Shown: positions 49,318 through 58,236, counted from the stretch's first letter. The stretch: DNA of 64,000 nt from Arthrobacter sp. ov118 (GCF_900116495.1 NZ_FPAY01000012.1:1-64000); one strand, 5' to 3'. A program made the numbers and translations. The notes: a model not told the origin generated them from the letters alone.

Positions 49318-50210
49318 TCCGCCTTCTCTCCGCCAGCGCCCTTTCCACCGGTGCCCCCTCCACTCGTACGGCCAGCGCGCGTCCCGCCGCCACGAAATCC
49401 CTCAGGTTCCTCATCCTGGGGCTCGCCGCCGTGCTGTTCGCCGTCCTCCTGCTGTGGCTGAACGCCACTGCCGCCTACGCCGCACCGATCGACCCGGCAG
49501 CACCGGTGGCGCCGACCGATCCGGCGAACCCGGACAGCGGAAACGTCAACATCCAGATCAACGGTGCGGACGGCAAACCCTCCACCGCTGTCCTGACGCT
49601 GATCGGGATCACGCTCCTGGCGGTCGCGCCCTCACTGCTGCTGATGATGACGTCCTTCACCAAGATCTTCGTGGTCCTGGCGATGACCCGCAACGCCCTG
49701 TCCCTGCCGTCCATCCCGCCGAACCAGGTGCTGGCGGGGCTGGCACTGTTCCTCTCCATCTTTGTGATGTGGCCTGTCATCAACGAGATGAACACCCTCG
49801 GAATCCAGCCCTACCTCAACGGAAAGCTGGACTTCAACGGGGCGGTCAGCGCCGCGTCGGGTCCGCTGCAGCACTTCATGCTCGCCCACACACGCGAAGA
49901 GGACATCGCCCTGATGTCCCGCGCCGCCGGCGCCGAGAACCCCGCCACGCCTGAGGCCGTGCCGCTGCAGACCCTCATCCCGGCGTTCATGATCTCTGAA
50001 CTGCGCGCGGCGTTCATCATCGGCTTCGTCATTTTCATCCCGTTCCTCGTGATCGACCTCGTGGTGTCCGCGGCCCTGATGTCCATGGGCATGATGATGC
50101 TGCCGCCGGTGATGATCTCGCTGCCCTTCAAGATCCTCCTGTTCGTCCTCGTGGACGGCTGGGGCCTGATCATCACCGCGCTGGTCCAAAGCTATGCGGG
50201 CACCGGATGA
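49314..50210 (+). CDS. fliP: Flagellar export gate protein FliP
   Basis: FliP builds the type III export gate with FliQ and FliR. The protein has an N-terminal hydrophobic segment and the family core 'SLLLMMTSFTKIFVVLAMTRNALSLPSIPPNQVLAGLALFLSIFVMWPV', 'IPAFMISELRAAFIIGFVIFIPFLVIDLVVSAALMSMGMMMLPPVMISLPFKILLFVLVDGW'. TTG 49314 is preferred because it overlaps the fliO stop and has CAGGAG upstream; ATG 49272 lies inside fliO and adds 14 residues. Confidence 0.93.
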   Translation: MIRLLSASALSTGAPSTRTASARPAATKSLRFLILGLAAVLFAVLLLWLNATAAYAAPIDPAAPVAPTDPANPDSGNVNIQINGADGKPSTAVLTLIGITLLAVAPSLLLMMTSFTKIFVVLAMTRNALSLPSIPPNQVLAGLALFLSIFVMWPVINEMNTLGIQPYLNGKLDFNGAVSAASGPLQHFMLAHTREEDIALMSRAAGAENPATPEAVPLQTLIPAFMISELRAAFIIGFVIFIPFLVIDLVVSAALMSMGMMMLPPVMISLPFKILLFVLVDGWGLIITALVQSYAGTG

Positions 50211-50482
50211 ACGCCAACGCCGTCCTGGACATCTGCCTCCAGGCCATGATCGTGGCCGCGAAACTCGCCGCCCCGGTGCTGGTCACCGCCCTCGTGGTGG
50301 GCCTGGCCATCTCACTCCTGCAGTCCATCACCCAGTTGCAGGAAGCCACGCTGTCCTTCGTTCCGAAAGCGGCCGCCGTGGCCGTCGCCTTGATCGTCTG
50401 CGGACACTGGATGATTTCGGAGATGGTGACGTTCACGAACGACCTCTTCGCAAAAATTCCGTCCCTGCTCGGAGGCCTGTGA
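50207..50482 (+). CDS. fliQ: Flagellar export gate protein FliQ
   Basis: The 91-aa FliQ has two TM helices and the family sequence 'LVVGLAISLLQSITQLQEATLSFVPKAAAV'. It completes the FliPQR gate. It starts with a 4-bp overlap with fliP and ends 1 nt before the fliR GTG. Confidence 0.97.
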   Translation: MNANAVLDICLQAMIVAAKLAAPVLVTALVVGLAISLLQSITQLQEATLSFVPKAAAVAVALIVCGHWMISEMVTFTNDLFAKIPSLLGGL

Positions 50483-50483
50483 G

Positions 50484-51242
50484 GTGGGCATCCCCATCGA
50501 CCCGACCTGGCTGGAAGTCCTCCTGCTGGCCACGGTCCGGATGACCGCCTTCCTGATCGTGGCGCCGCCGTTCTCGCACCAGGCCTTTCCAGGGCGCGTG
50601 AAGGCCATGCTGGGGCTGGGGCTGGGCCTGGCCGTGACGCAGCGGGTGGTGGGCGGCTACACCCCCCGCGACACCGCCGGGTTCCTCACCGGGGTGGTCT
50701 TGGAGCTCGTCACCGGGCTGGTCCTGGGATTCCTGGTCCTGGTGGTCTTCTCCGCCATCCAGTCCGCCGGCAGCCTGATCGACCTCTTCAGCGGTTTCCA
50801 GATGGCCCAGGCCTTCGATCCCCAAATGAATGTCAACGGTGCACAATTCACCCGCCTCCTGCAGATGGCGGCGCTGGCCCTGCTGTTCGCTTCCGACGGC
50901 TACCAGTTGGTCATCACCGGCCTCACCGGCAGTTTCGCCGCCCTGCCCCTGGCCGGAGGGATAGACCTGGCCCAGCCGGTCCAGGCCATCATCTCGGCCG
51001 TCTCCGGCATGTTCCTTGCCGCCGTGCAGGTTGCCGGCCCGTTGCTGGTGGTCCTGTTCCTCGCTGATGTGGGGCTCGGCCTGCTGACCCGGGTGGCGCC
51101 GGCCCTCAACGCGTTCTCGCTGGGCTTCCCGCTCAAGATCCTCCTGACCCTCATGCTGGCAGGTTTCATGTTCCTGGCCCTGCCGCGGATTGTTTCCAGC
51201 CTCGCCGGCCAGGCGGCCAAAGCAGTGCTGGGGGTGGGCTGA
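50484..51242 (+). CDS. fliR: Flagellar export gate protein FliR
   Basis: The 252-aa FliR has six or so TM segments with 'TVRMTAFLIVAPPFSHQAFPGRVKAMLGLGLGLAV' and 'FLADVGLGLLTRVAPALNAFSLGFPLKILLTLMLAGFMFLALP'. The GTG start has GGAGG (50471-50475) at 8 nt spacing. It overlaps the flhB start by one base (TGATG). Confidence 0.95.
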   Translation: MGIPIDPTWLEVLLLATVRMTAFLIVAPPFSHQAFPGRVKAMLGLGLGLAVTQRVVGGYTPRDTAGFLTGVVLELVTGLVLGFLVLVVFSAIQSAGSLIDLFSGFQMAQAFDPQMNVNGAQFTRLLQMAALALLFASDGYQLVITGLTGSFAALPLAGGIDLAQPVQAIISAVSGMFLAAVQVAGPLLVVLFLADVGLGLLTRVAPALNAFSLGFPLKILLTLMLAGFMFLALPRIVSSLAGQAAKAVLGVG

Positions 51243-52330
51243 TGGCGGATTCACAGGAAAAGACCGAGCAAGCCACCGACAAGCGGATGAAGGAAGTCCG
51301 TTCCAAGGGCCAGCTCTCCCGGTCCCAGGACCTCACCGCCTGGCTCGGCGTCGGCGCCGCCGCGGTCATGCTGCCCAGCACCGTGGACGGGGCTGCAAAC
51401 GCCGCCGCGGACCAGCTCTTCAGTGTGCGCGGCATCGTCTCCGCGCCGGATCCCGGCAAAGCCCTGCAGGCGCTGGAAGCGGGGTTCGCGTCCATCGCCG
51501 GAATTACCGGCCCCCTGCTGATCGTCGTGTTCCTGGCCGTCCTCGCCGGCTCCGCCGTCCAAGGTGGCGTCCACCTGAAGAAATTCAGGCTCGAATTCGA
51601 ACACTTCAACCTGCTCAGCGGGATCAAGCGCCTGTTCGGCGCCCAGGCGGTCTGGGGCGGTCTCAAGGCCCTGTTGAAGGTCAGCGTGGTTGGGATGGTC
51701 CTCTACGTCGTCGTGCAGGGGCTGATCCCGGTGCTGCTGACCGCGGGAGGGCTGCCCGTGGCCGGCGTGACGGCAGCCGCCGCCGGCGGCGTTGCCTCCC
51801 TGGTCCAGTTCGCCGTCGCCGCCGGGATCGTGCTGGCCGCCGCGGACTTCTTCGTGGTGATGCGCCGCAACCGCAAGAAAACCCGGATGTCCAAGAAGGA
51901 AGTCCAGGACGAGAACAAGAGCAGCGAGGGCGATCCGCTCATCCGGTCCCAGCGCCGGGCACGCCAGATGTCCATGAGCAGGAACCGCATGATCGCCGCG
52001 ATCGGAGACGCCGACGTCGTCCTGGTCAACCCCACGCACGTGGCGGTGGCCCTCAAGTACGAGCCCGGCAAGTCCGCGCCCCGCGTGGTCGCCAAGGGCG
52101 CCGGCCATGTGGCAGCAAGGATCAGGGAAGAAGCCGAGCAGAAGGACGTGCCCATGGTCCAGGACATCCCGTTGACCAGGGCCCTGCACGGGGCCTGTGA
52201 ACTGGGCGACGAGATCCCGGTGGACTTCTACCGGGCGGTGGCCGGCGTCCTCGCGTTCGTCATGGCGCTCAAGGCCCGCGGTGCCTCCACCGGGATGCAC
52301 CGGATGAGCAGCACGGCGGCCGCCCTATGA
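51242..52330 (+). CDS. flhB: Flagellar export switch protein FlhB
   Basis: FlhB changes substrate class when FliK signals. The 362-aa protein begins 'SQEKTEQATDKRMKEVRSKGQLSRSQDL', has four TM segments, and the cytoplasmic autocleavage motif NPTH at 263-266 in 'DVVLVNPTHVAVALKYEPGKSAPRVVAKG'. The C-terminal half is intact. Confidence 0.96.
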   Translation: MADSQEKTEQATDKRMKEVRSKGQLSRSQDLTAWLGVGAAAVMLPSTVDGAANAAADQLFSVRGIVSAPDPGKALQALEAGFASIAGITGPLLIVVFLAVLAGSAVQGGVHLKKFRLEFEHFNLLSGIKRLFGAQAVWGGLKALLKVSVVGMVLYVVVQGLIPVLLTAGGLPVAGVTAAAAGGVASLVQFAVAAGIVLAAADFFVVMRRNRKKTRMSKKEVQDENKSSEGDPLIRSQRRARQMSMSRNRMIAAIGDADVVLVNPTHVAVALKYEPGKSAPRVVAKGAGHVAARIREEAEQKDVPMVQDIPLTRALHGACELGDEIPVDFYRAVAGVLAFVMALKARGASTGMHRMSSTAAAL

Positions 52331-52415
52331 GACACCGAATGGCACAACGCGTCACACACCGTACGGCGCCACGCAGGAAAACTTTGGGACTCAGCGTCTG
52401 TGAAAGGACCGCATC

Positions 52416-54464
52416 ATGAACAACAGGCTGAACCGGCTGGCGGTGCCCATCGGCATCGTGGGGATCGTGCTGCTGCTCGTGGTGCCCGTTCCCGCGCCCC
52501 TGCTCGACTTCCTGATCGTCTGCAACATCCTGCTGGCACTGCTGGTCCTGCTGACCAGCATGTTCGTGAAGAAGCCGCTGGACTTCTCCGTGTTCCCCTC
52601 ACTGCTGCTCGTGGCCACGCTGTTCCGGCTGGGGCTGAACGTCGCCTCCACCCGGCTGGTCCTGGGCAACGGATACGCCGGGCAGGTCATCGAAGCCTTC
52701 GGCAAGGTAACGGTCGGCGGCTCCATGATCATCGGCGCGGTCGTGTTCCTCATCCTCGTCGTCATCCAATTCGTCGTGGTCACCAAGGGCGCCGAGCGCG
52801 TGGCCGAAGTCGGCGCCCGCTTCACCCTCGATGCCATGCCCGGCAAGCAGATGGCGATCGACGCCGACCTCAATGCCGGGCTCCTCACCGACAGCCAGGC
52901 CAGGGAGCGGCGGGCCGAGGTCTCGGCCGAGGCGGACTTCTACGGCGCCATGGACGGTGCCTCGAAGTTCGTCAAGGGCGATGCCATTGCGGGCATCATC
53001 ATCATCATCATCAACTTTGTCGGCGGCATCGCCATCGGCATGGTGCAGCGCGGCCTGGAGATCGGCGACGCCCTCAATACCTACGGCCTGCTGACCATGG
53101 GCGACGGCCTCGTCACGCAGATTCCGGCCTTGCTCATGGCTGTCTCCACAGGCATGATCGTGACCCGGTCCAACGCCGAGTCGGACATGGGCCGAACCGC
53201 TTCCACCCAGCTGCTGCAGTCACCCAACGCCCTGATGATCGCCGGCGTCGCGGCCCTCGCCATGGCCCTGATCCCCGGCATGCCGCCGATTCCCTTCATC
53301 CTCGTCGGGGCGGGCCTGATCCTCGCCTCCCGCCGGACTGCCGCCAGCCAGCAGCTCGCGGAGACGGCCCGCCAGGCCGAGGCGACCGCGCAGAACTTCC
53401 CGGAAATGGACCCGAACGAGAAACTGCTGGAGGACATGCGCGTCCATCCGGTGGAGATCCTGCTGGCCCCGGACCTTGTGGACATGGTTTCGGGGGCCTC
53501 CGACGACCTCCTGGCGCGGGTCCGGTCCCTCCGGCACAAGATCGCGATGGAACTGGGCCTGGTCATCCCGCCGGTGCGCACCAGGGACAGCGTGGACCTG
53601 CCGGCCGCCACGTATTCGATCCGGATCGCCGGCGTGGAAGCCGGGCGCGGCACGGCCCCCAGCGGCCAGATGCTCGCCTTGGGCGACAACCTGGATTCGC
53701 TGCCCGGTCCCGCCATGATCGAGCCCGTGTTCGGACTGGCCGGGAAGTGGATCCCGGGGGAGATGCGCCACAACGCCGAAATGACCGGTGCCACGGTGAT
53801 CGACCGGGTCTCCGTCCTCGTCACCCACCTGTCCTCGATCGTCTCGGCAAACGCCGCCCGGCTGCTCTCCCGCGAGGACGTCCGGGTCCTGACCGAGGGC
53901 CTGCGCAAACAAAGCCCTTCCGCCGTCGACGAACTGACCCCGGCCCTGCTCTCCCTCGCCGAACTGCAGCGCGTCCTTCAAGGACTCCTGGACGAGCAGG
54001 TGCCCATCAACGACCTCGCCCGGATCTACGAGGCCCTCACGCTGCGTGCCAAAATTTCCACGGACCCGGAATCGCTGGTCGAGGCCGCCCGGCAGGCACT
54101 CGGCCCGGCCCTCACGGCCAAGTTCATGGACGGCCCCGTGCTCAACGTCATCATGATCGACCCCGTCCTGGAACAGCACATGCTCGAGGACATGCGGCCC
54201 GCGGAAGGCGGCAGCCAGATCGTCATGGGACAGGAACGGCTCGACGCCGTGCTGCGCTCCGTGGGCTCCGCCGTCGACGCGGCGGCCGCCGCCAACCGCC
54301 AGGCCGTGCTCGTGTGCGCCCCGGCGCTCCGGCCCGCCATCCACCGCCTCGTGGGCGCGCAGCCGGGCTCGGTGCCGGTGCTGTCCTACCGCGAGGTGAC
54401 CTCCGCCAACGTCCGGATCGAAACCGTAGGAGTCGTGCGCCATGCCGAACCGCTATCGGCTTAA
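52416..54464 (+). CDS. flhA: Flagellar export gate protein FlhA
   Basis: FlhA is the large ring of the export gate and docks chaperones. The 682-aa protein has eight TM segments in the first half with the FHIPEP-type core 'VFPSLLLVATLFRLGLNVASTRLVLGNGYAG' and 'KGAERVAEVGARFTLDAMPGKQMAIDADLNAGLL', and a cytoplasmic domain from about residue 330. AAAGGAC precedes the ATG. It is separated from flhB by 85 nt that hold no obvious promoter. Confidence 0.97.
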   Translation: MNNRLNRLAVPIGIVGIVLLLVVPVPAPLLDFLIVCNILLALLVLLTSMFVKKPLDFSVFPSLLLVATLFRLGLNVASTRLVLGNGYAGQVIEAFGKVTVGGSMIIGAVVFLILVVIQFVVVTKGAERVAEVGARFTLDAMPGKQMAIDADLNAGLLTDSQARERRAEVSAEADFYGAMDGASKFVKGDAIAGIIIIIINFVGGIAIGMVQRGLEIGDALNTYGLLTMGDGLVTQIPALLMAVSTGMIVTRSNAESDMGRTASTQLLQSPNALMIAGVAALAMALIPGMPPIPFILVGAGLILASRRTAASQQLAETARQAEATAQNFPEMDPNEKLLEDMRVHPVEILLAPDLVDMVSGASDDLLARVRSLRHKIAMELGLVIPPVRTRDSVDLPAATYSIRIAGVEAGRGTAPSGQMLALGDNLDSLPGPAMIEPVFGLAGKWIPGEMRHNAEMTGATVIDRVSVLVTHLSSIVSANAARLLSREDVRVLTEGLRKQSPSAVDELTPALLSLAELQRVLQGLLDEQVPINDLARIYEALTLRAKISTDPESLVEAARQALGPALTAKFMDGPVLNVIMIDPVLEQHMLEDMRPAEGGSQIVMGQERLDAVLRSVGSAVDAAAAANRQAVLVCAPALRPAIHRLVGAQPGSVPVLSYREVTSANVRIETVGVVRHAEPLSA

Positions 54465-55599
54465 GGGAGCCACGCTCGAGGAGATCCGCCGCAAGGCTGA
54501 ACAGCAGTACGGCCCGGCCGCCCGGATCGTGTCCGCCGAACGCGTCATCAGCCCCGGAATCGCCGGTCTCTTCGCCCAGGACCGCTACGAGGCCATGGTC
54601 GAGGTCCTGCCGAGCCACGAAGTGGTCTCGGGCGAGGTGGTGCCCGACGCCGACGTCCTGGCCGACGCCGAACCCACCCCCGCCCACGATCCCGCCGCTG
54701 TGGACGCCACCGGGAAGGGAACGTACGACGCCGGCACAGCAGCTTCGGCGGCTGCCTCCGCCGGACCGTCCCATCACCTGCAGAGCGCCGCCATTGCCGC
54801 CTTGCTGGAAGAGGCAGACGCCGCTGAACTGAGCCTGCACCGGTCCGACGCTGCCGGTGTGTCCACCGAGTCACCGGACTTTGCCGAGCTTCTGGAGCAG
54901 CTGGGCGCCGGGCTCGGGGCCCCGGCCAAACCCGCCGCCGGCCCCGCGGGCCGGGCCGCCGCCGTCGTCGGAAGTCCCGCCACAAGTCCCGCCGCAAGTC
55001 CCGTGCAGCACGCGCAGCCAACACCCGCGCCGGACGCGCTACGGACAGCCGCGGCGCCTGCTGGGATCGTCCCGGCCCCGTTGAGCGGCGTCGGCGATCT
55101 CGTGGTTCTGGTCGGGCTGGGGGAGGACCCCCTGGATGCCGCACTGGCGATGTCAATGGCGGCGGGCGGAGCCGACGTGCGGACTTCCGGCAACCTCTCC
55201 GCCTACGGCCACCTGCATGTCGACGGCCGCCAAAGCGCCACGGCCGCACGCGCCCACGCGGTGCTGACGGAGCGCACCGTCCTGGTGGCCTTCGGACTTG
55301 GCAAGGCCCGGAACGCGCTGGCCCGGGTGCAGTCCGTGGCCGCGCTCTCTGCCGACCAGATTTGGTTGGTGGTCGATGCCGGCCGCAAGCATGAAGACAC
55401 CAAGCGCTGGGTCGGCGTGCTCGCTGCCCAACTTAATGTGACCGCTGTGGCCGTGGTCGGCGCCTCGGAGACCAGGTCCCCTGAAACCGTGAACGGCCTG
55501 GGCCTGCCCGTGGGCTGGATCGATGCAGGGCCGGCCGGTCCTGCTCAGGCATGGCAGAACCGGCCGGACTCGTCCGATGCGCCGCGCGGCGAAGGGTAG
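54442..55599 (+). CDS. FlhF-like protein without a visible P-loop
   Basis: This 385-aa protein occupies the usual flhF place after flhA (23-nt overlap). The N-terminal segment 'KGATLEEIRRKAEQQYGPAARIVSAERV' fits the FlhF start. Then follows a long Ala/Pro-rich linker, and from about residue 218 a domain 'GDLVVLVGLGEDPLDAALAMSMAAGGADVRTSGNLS' that lines up with an SRP-type GTPase but where the G-x4-GK-T loop should be there is GLGEDPLD. The later part ('ADQIWLVVDAGRKHEDTKRWV') resembles the D-x-x-G region. It may be a non-GTPase version of FlhF; a different fold is also possible. Confidence 0.68.
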   Translation: MPNRYRLKGATLEEIRRKAEQQYGPAARIVSAERVISPGIAGLFAQDRYEAMVEVLPSHEVVSGEVVPDADVLADAEPTPAHDPAAVDATGKGTYDAGTAASAAASAGPSHHLQSAAIAALLEEADAAELSLHRSDAAGVSTESPDFAELLEQLGAGLGAPAKPAAGPAGRAAAVVGSPATSPAASPVQHAQPTPAPDALRTAAAPAGIVPAPLSGVGDLVVLVGLGEDPLDAALAMSMAAGGADVRTSGNLSAYGHLHVDGRQSATAARAHAVLTERTVLVAFGLGKARNALARVQSVAALSADQIWLVVDAGRKHEDTKRWVGVLAAQLNVTAVAVVGASETRSPETVNGLGLPVGWIDAGPAGPAQAWQNRPDSSDAPRGEG

Positions 55600-55608
55600 A
55601 TTGAGAGG

Positions 55609-55857
55609 ATGCTGGTACTAACACGCAAGCCGGGCGAACAGATCATGATCGGCGACGGCATCGTCATCACGGTTTTGGAAGGCCGCGGCGACGGTGTTCG
55701 GATAGGCATCGAAGCGCCCCGGGGTGTGCCGATCCAGCGCCGGGAAGTCATCGAAGCCATCGCGGCGGCTAACCTCGCGGCGGCAGAGGCCGGCCCGGAT
55801 GCCGAGGACGCGCTGCGCGGTCTGATGCCGCCGCCCTCGGCTCCCGCCGCGGGCTGA
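55609..55857 (+). CDS. csrA: Translational regulator CsrA
   Basis: CsrA binds GGA motifs in mRNA leaders. The 82-aa protein has the full core: 'MLVLTRKPGEQIMIGDGIVITVLEGRGDGVRIGIEAPRGVPIQRREVIEAI', with the RNA-contact residues of the first and last strands (L4 R6 and R43-type) kept. A 20-residue Ala-rich tail follows. It is the last gene of the flhA unit, close to fliW's partner genes. FliW elsewhere in the locus should antagonise it. Confidence 0.97.
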   Translation: MLVLTRKPGEQIMIGDGIVITVLEGRGDGVRIGIEAPRGVPIQRREVIEAIAAANLAAAEAGPDAEDALRGLMPPPSAPAAG

Positions 55858-55872
55858 GGACGAGGTACAGGA

Positions 55873-56433
55873 TCACTCCTGGTCCCCGCCCGGATACTGG
55901 TCTCCGCCCGAAAACTGGTCTCCGCCCAGATACTGCGCCAGCATGGGCTGCGACGTCCGCCGGACCACGGCTATGGCCCGCTCCAGGTTTCCGGCAGTGG
56001 TCAGCTGATCCAATAGCCCGGCCGTGCCGGACGGACGGGGTCGCTCGTCGAGCTGGAAGGTCCGCAGCGTTTCTTCGTTCACGCGGGCGGCCTCAGCGAG
56101 CTGGGCCAGAAGCCCCTGCAGGACATCCAGATGCTCGCCCAGGATCCCGGGCCATGCTCCGGCAGGTGCGGCCGCAATCAGTTCGATCAGCGTGGTCTGT
56201 GCCGGCAGCCCCCATTCCGTAGCGACTGCCGCCGATTCGACGCTCCGGGCCAGCGCCTCGAAACGCAATCGATCCAGCACGGTCTCTATTTCGGCGGCCA
56301 TGAAGCTCAGCCATTGCAGGTTCCCGGCTTCGACGTGCAACCGCTGCGTCTCCAACCTGAAAAGGAGCAGTTCCAGCTGCCGCCGCTCCTGCCAGAGTGC
56401 CGCCGAGAGATCACTTGCGCCCATAGGCCCCAT
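55873..56433 (-). CDS. FlgN-like chaperone, paralogue of the flgN gene at 24,185
   Basis: This 186-aa helical protein closely follows the FlgN-like gene at 24185-24673: 'DLSAALWQERRQLELLLFRLE' against 'ELSALLWRERELLDVLTFKLE', the shared 'EWGLP' and 'LAAAAP/IAAAP' blocks, and the same overall length. The C-terminus ends in repeated GGDQ units. Its client is unknown; it may serve another exported protein or act as a regulator of the sigma factor. ATG 56433 is chosen; ATG 56424 and a longer frame to 56511 are alternatives. It runs against the direction of csrA. Confidence 0.75.
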   Translation of the reverse strand: MGPMGASDLSAALWQERRQLELLLFRLETQRLHVEAGNLQWLSFMAAEIETVLDRLRFEALARSVESAAVATEWGLPAQTTLIELIAAAPAGAWPGILGEHLDVLQGLLAQLAEAARVNEETLRTFQLDERPRPSGTAGLLDQLTTAGNLERAIAVVRRTSQPMLAQYLGGDQFSGGDQYPGGDQE

Positions 56434-56671
56434 TCCATTGCCGCCCCTGCCCGAATTCTGCTCGCGGGGCGGTTGCCGCAGTTTTAGCCAAGCTTTTCCC
56501 TGAGGGTACACGCAGATTCCGGATCAGGTGATAGGTTTCCACCATGGGTGCTGCACCCCGCTAGTGAACGCTGACTCCAATGGGGGGAGTACCAGTCCGT
56601 TCTCGGGTGCGGCTCTCGGCGTTTTAAGGGTTTAAAGCCCTTCGGATCCGGTCTCATGGGGGGACACAGAA
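56434..56671. other. Divergent intergenic region before the sigma factor
   Basis: No gene is seen in this 238-nt gap between the FlgN-like and sigma factor genes. A small palindrome, AAGGGTTTAAAGCCCTT (56627-56643), lies 29 nt before the sigma start. No clear FliA-type promoter is present, so sigma expression probably needs another factor. Confidence 0.5.
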
Positions 56672-57490
56672 TTGAATCGCGTGGAGCGCAACGAGATGGT
56701 CACGCAGCACCTTCCGCTGGTGGGGTATCTCGTCTCGGATTTGTGTTCAAAAGCCTCGCATCTTTCTCGCGATGACTTGGCCTCTGCCGGCGCTATTGCC
56801 TTGATCACCTCTGCCGATTCGTTCGATCCGGACCTCGGAGTGCCCTTTGGTGCCTTCGCGCGCCGGCGCATCCTTGGCGCCTTCGCGGATGAGATGCGGG
56901 CCAGCGACTGGGCCACCCGCTCCGCCCGTCGACGGATCAAGGAAACGATGTCGGTCCAGGAAACGCTGGCGTCCGCCCTTGGCCGTACCCCCACCGTGGA
57001 CGAGATTGCCTCCGCCCTCGGCGTTCAGCAGAGTGTCGTGGAGGCCGCGCTGGCCGATGCCTCCCGCACGCTGACGCCTCTCGATGAGGCCGTCGTCGAC
57101 ACCCTGGCCGCCGAAACGCTGTCGCCGGAGCACTCCGTGCTCGCGGACGAGCGGCTCCAGTACCTGCGGGCTGCCGTGAAGTCCCTTCCGGAACGGATGC
57201 GCTACGTCGTCGAGGAGATCTACTTCGGTGACCGTACCGTCAAGGACTTGGCCGCCGAGCTGGGGTCCACCCACGCCGCGGTCTCCCAGCAGCGGTCCGA
57301 GGCCATCCGCCTCATGCGCGACGGCCTCACCGCCCACTACGCTGATGACCCCGAACAGCCCTTCGAACCACAGTCCAGGATCACTCCCCGGCGCCGGAAC
57401 GACTACCTCGCGCAGCTCTCCGAGGCCACCGCCGGCGGCATTACGCGGGCATTCTTCCCCCAAGGCCCGATGCTCAACGAAGCCGTCTGA
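56672..57490 (+). CDS. fliA: FliA/WhiG-family RNA polymerase sigma factor
   Basis: The 272-aa protein is an alternative sigma factor of the sigma-28 class. Region 2 reads 'LPLVGYLVSDLCSKASHLSRDDLASAGAIALITSADSFDPDLGVPFGAFARRRILGAFADEMR', region 3 follows with 'RRIKETMSVQETLASALGR', and region 4 has 'RYVVEEIYFGDRTVKDLAAELGSTHAAVSQQRSEAIRLMRDGL'. The tail of 40 residues after region 4 is extra. The start is TTG 56672, with GGGGGGA upstream. GCCGATAA-type -10 sites in the flagellar units fit its expected specificity. No flgM is visible. Confidence 0.9.
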   Translation: MNRVERNEMVTQHLPLVGYLVSDLCSKASHLSRDDLASAGAIALITSADSFDPDLGVPFGAFARRRILGAFADEMRASDWATRSARRRIKETMSVQETLASALGRTPTVDEIASALGVQQSVVEAALADASRTLTPLDEAVVDTLAAETLSPEHSVLADERLQYLRAAVKSLPERMRYVVEEIYFGDRTVKDLAAELGSTHAAVSQQRSEAIRLMRDGLTAHYADDPEQPFEPQSRITPRRRNDYLAQLSEATAGGITRAFFPQGPMLNEAV

Positions 57491-57655
57491 GCAGCTGCAC
57501 GAGCAGTAGTAAGCCGACTTAGTAAGCTGACTGAGAAATCCCTGCTGGACCATCGCGGCCCGGCCGCGGCCTGGGGTAGCGTCAGAACCAACGGCCGCAG
57601 CGCACGCTTTGGGCGCCCGCGGCCCGCACGGTACCGGATCTACTCAGGAGGATGT

Positions 57656-58135
57656 ATGAAGGCAACACCTACATTGACGAGCAACCTGCAGGCAGTCCTA
57701 GTGGACCTGATTGAACTCCACGTGCAGGGCAAGCAGGCGCACTGGAACATCGTCGGGACCAACTTCCGGGACCTCCACCTGCAGCTGGACGAGATCGTCG
57801 AGGCGGCGCGGGGATTCGCGGACGAGATGGCTGAGCGCATGCGCGCCATCCACGCCCTGCCGGACGGCCGCAGTTCCACGGTGGCCAAGACCACCGCACT
57901 TGCCGAATTCCCCTCCGGACTCATCAACACCAAGGACGCGATCGACCGGATCGTCGCGGCCCTCGAAGCGGCCGTAGGCACCATGCGCAAGGTCCATGAT
58001 GAGGTGGACGAGGAAGACCCCACCACGGCCGACCTTCTGCATGCCTTTATCGCAAAGCTGGAACAGTACGCGTGGATGGTCAACGCCGAAACCCTGCGCG
58101 CCAACGCCAACGTGACCACCCCGGACAACAAGTAG
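57656..58135 (+). CDS. dps: Dps-family ferritin-like DNA-binding protein
   Basis: The 159-aa protein is a Dps/miniferritin that stores iron and protects DNA under oxidative stress or starvation. The ferroxidase motif is seen as 'HVQGKQAHWNIVGTNFRDLHLQLDEIVEAARGFADEMAER' with the H...H...D...E pattern. A short N-terminal tail lacks strong basic character. It is separate from the flagellar genes and ends in a terminator. AGGAGG precedes the ATG. Confidence 0.95.
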   Translation: MKATPTLTSNLQAVLVDLIELHVQGKQAHWNIVGTNFRDLHLQLDEIVEAARGFADEMAERMRAIHALPDGRSSTVAKTTALAEFPSGLINTKDAIDRIVAALEAAVGTMRKVHDEVDEEDPTTADLLHAFIAKLEQYAWMVNAETLRANANVTTPDNK

Positions 58136-58166
58136 GGCTGACTCCCGCACACAGCAGGCGTTGGGC

Positions 58167-58214
58167 AACAGCCGCGGCCGGCACCGGGTTTCTCCCCGCG
58201 CCGGTCGCGGCTGT
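58167..58214 (+). terminator. Intrinsic terminator after dps
   Basis: AACAGCCGCG (58167-58176) pairs with CGCGGCTGTT (58205-58214), with further inner pairing GCCGGC/GCCGG. It is followed by TAATG, so the T-run is minimal. It should also serve the convergent MFS gene. Confidence 0.75.
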
Positions 58215-58236
58215 TTAATGCCGGCGGCTGAGCCCG

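Noticed and set aside
52400..54832. 810-codon plus-strand frame over flhA, and a 407-codon minus-strand frame at 53220-54443
   Set aside because: Both lie in alternate frames of flhA, which has clear family motifs from end to end.
56508..56534. GGTGATAG as a FliA-type promoter for the sigma factor gene
   Set aside because: Only 5 of 8 bases match the -10, and no TAAC/TTAC lies at 15-nt spacing.
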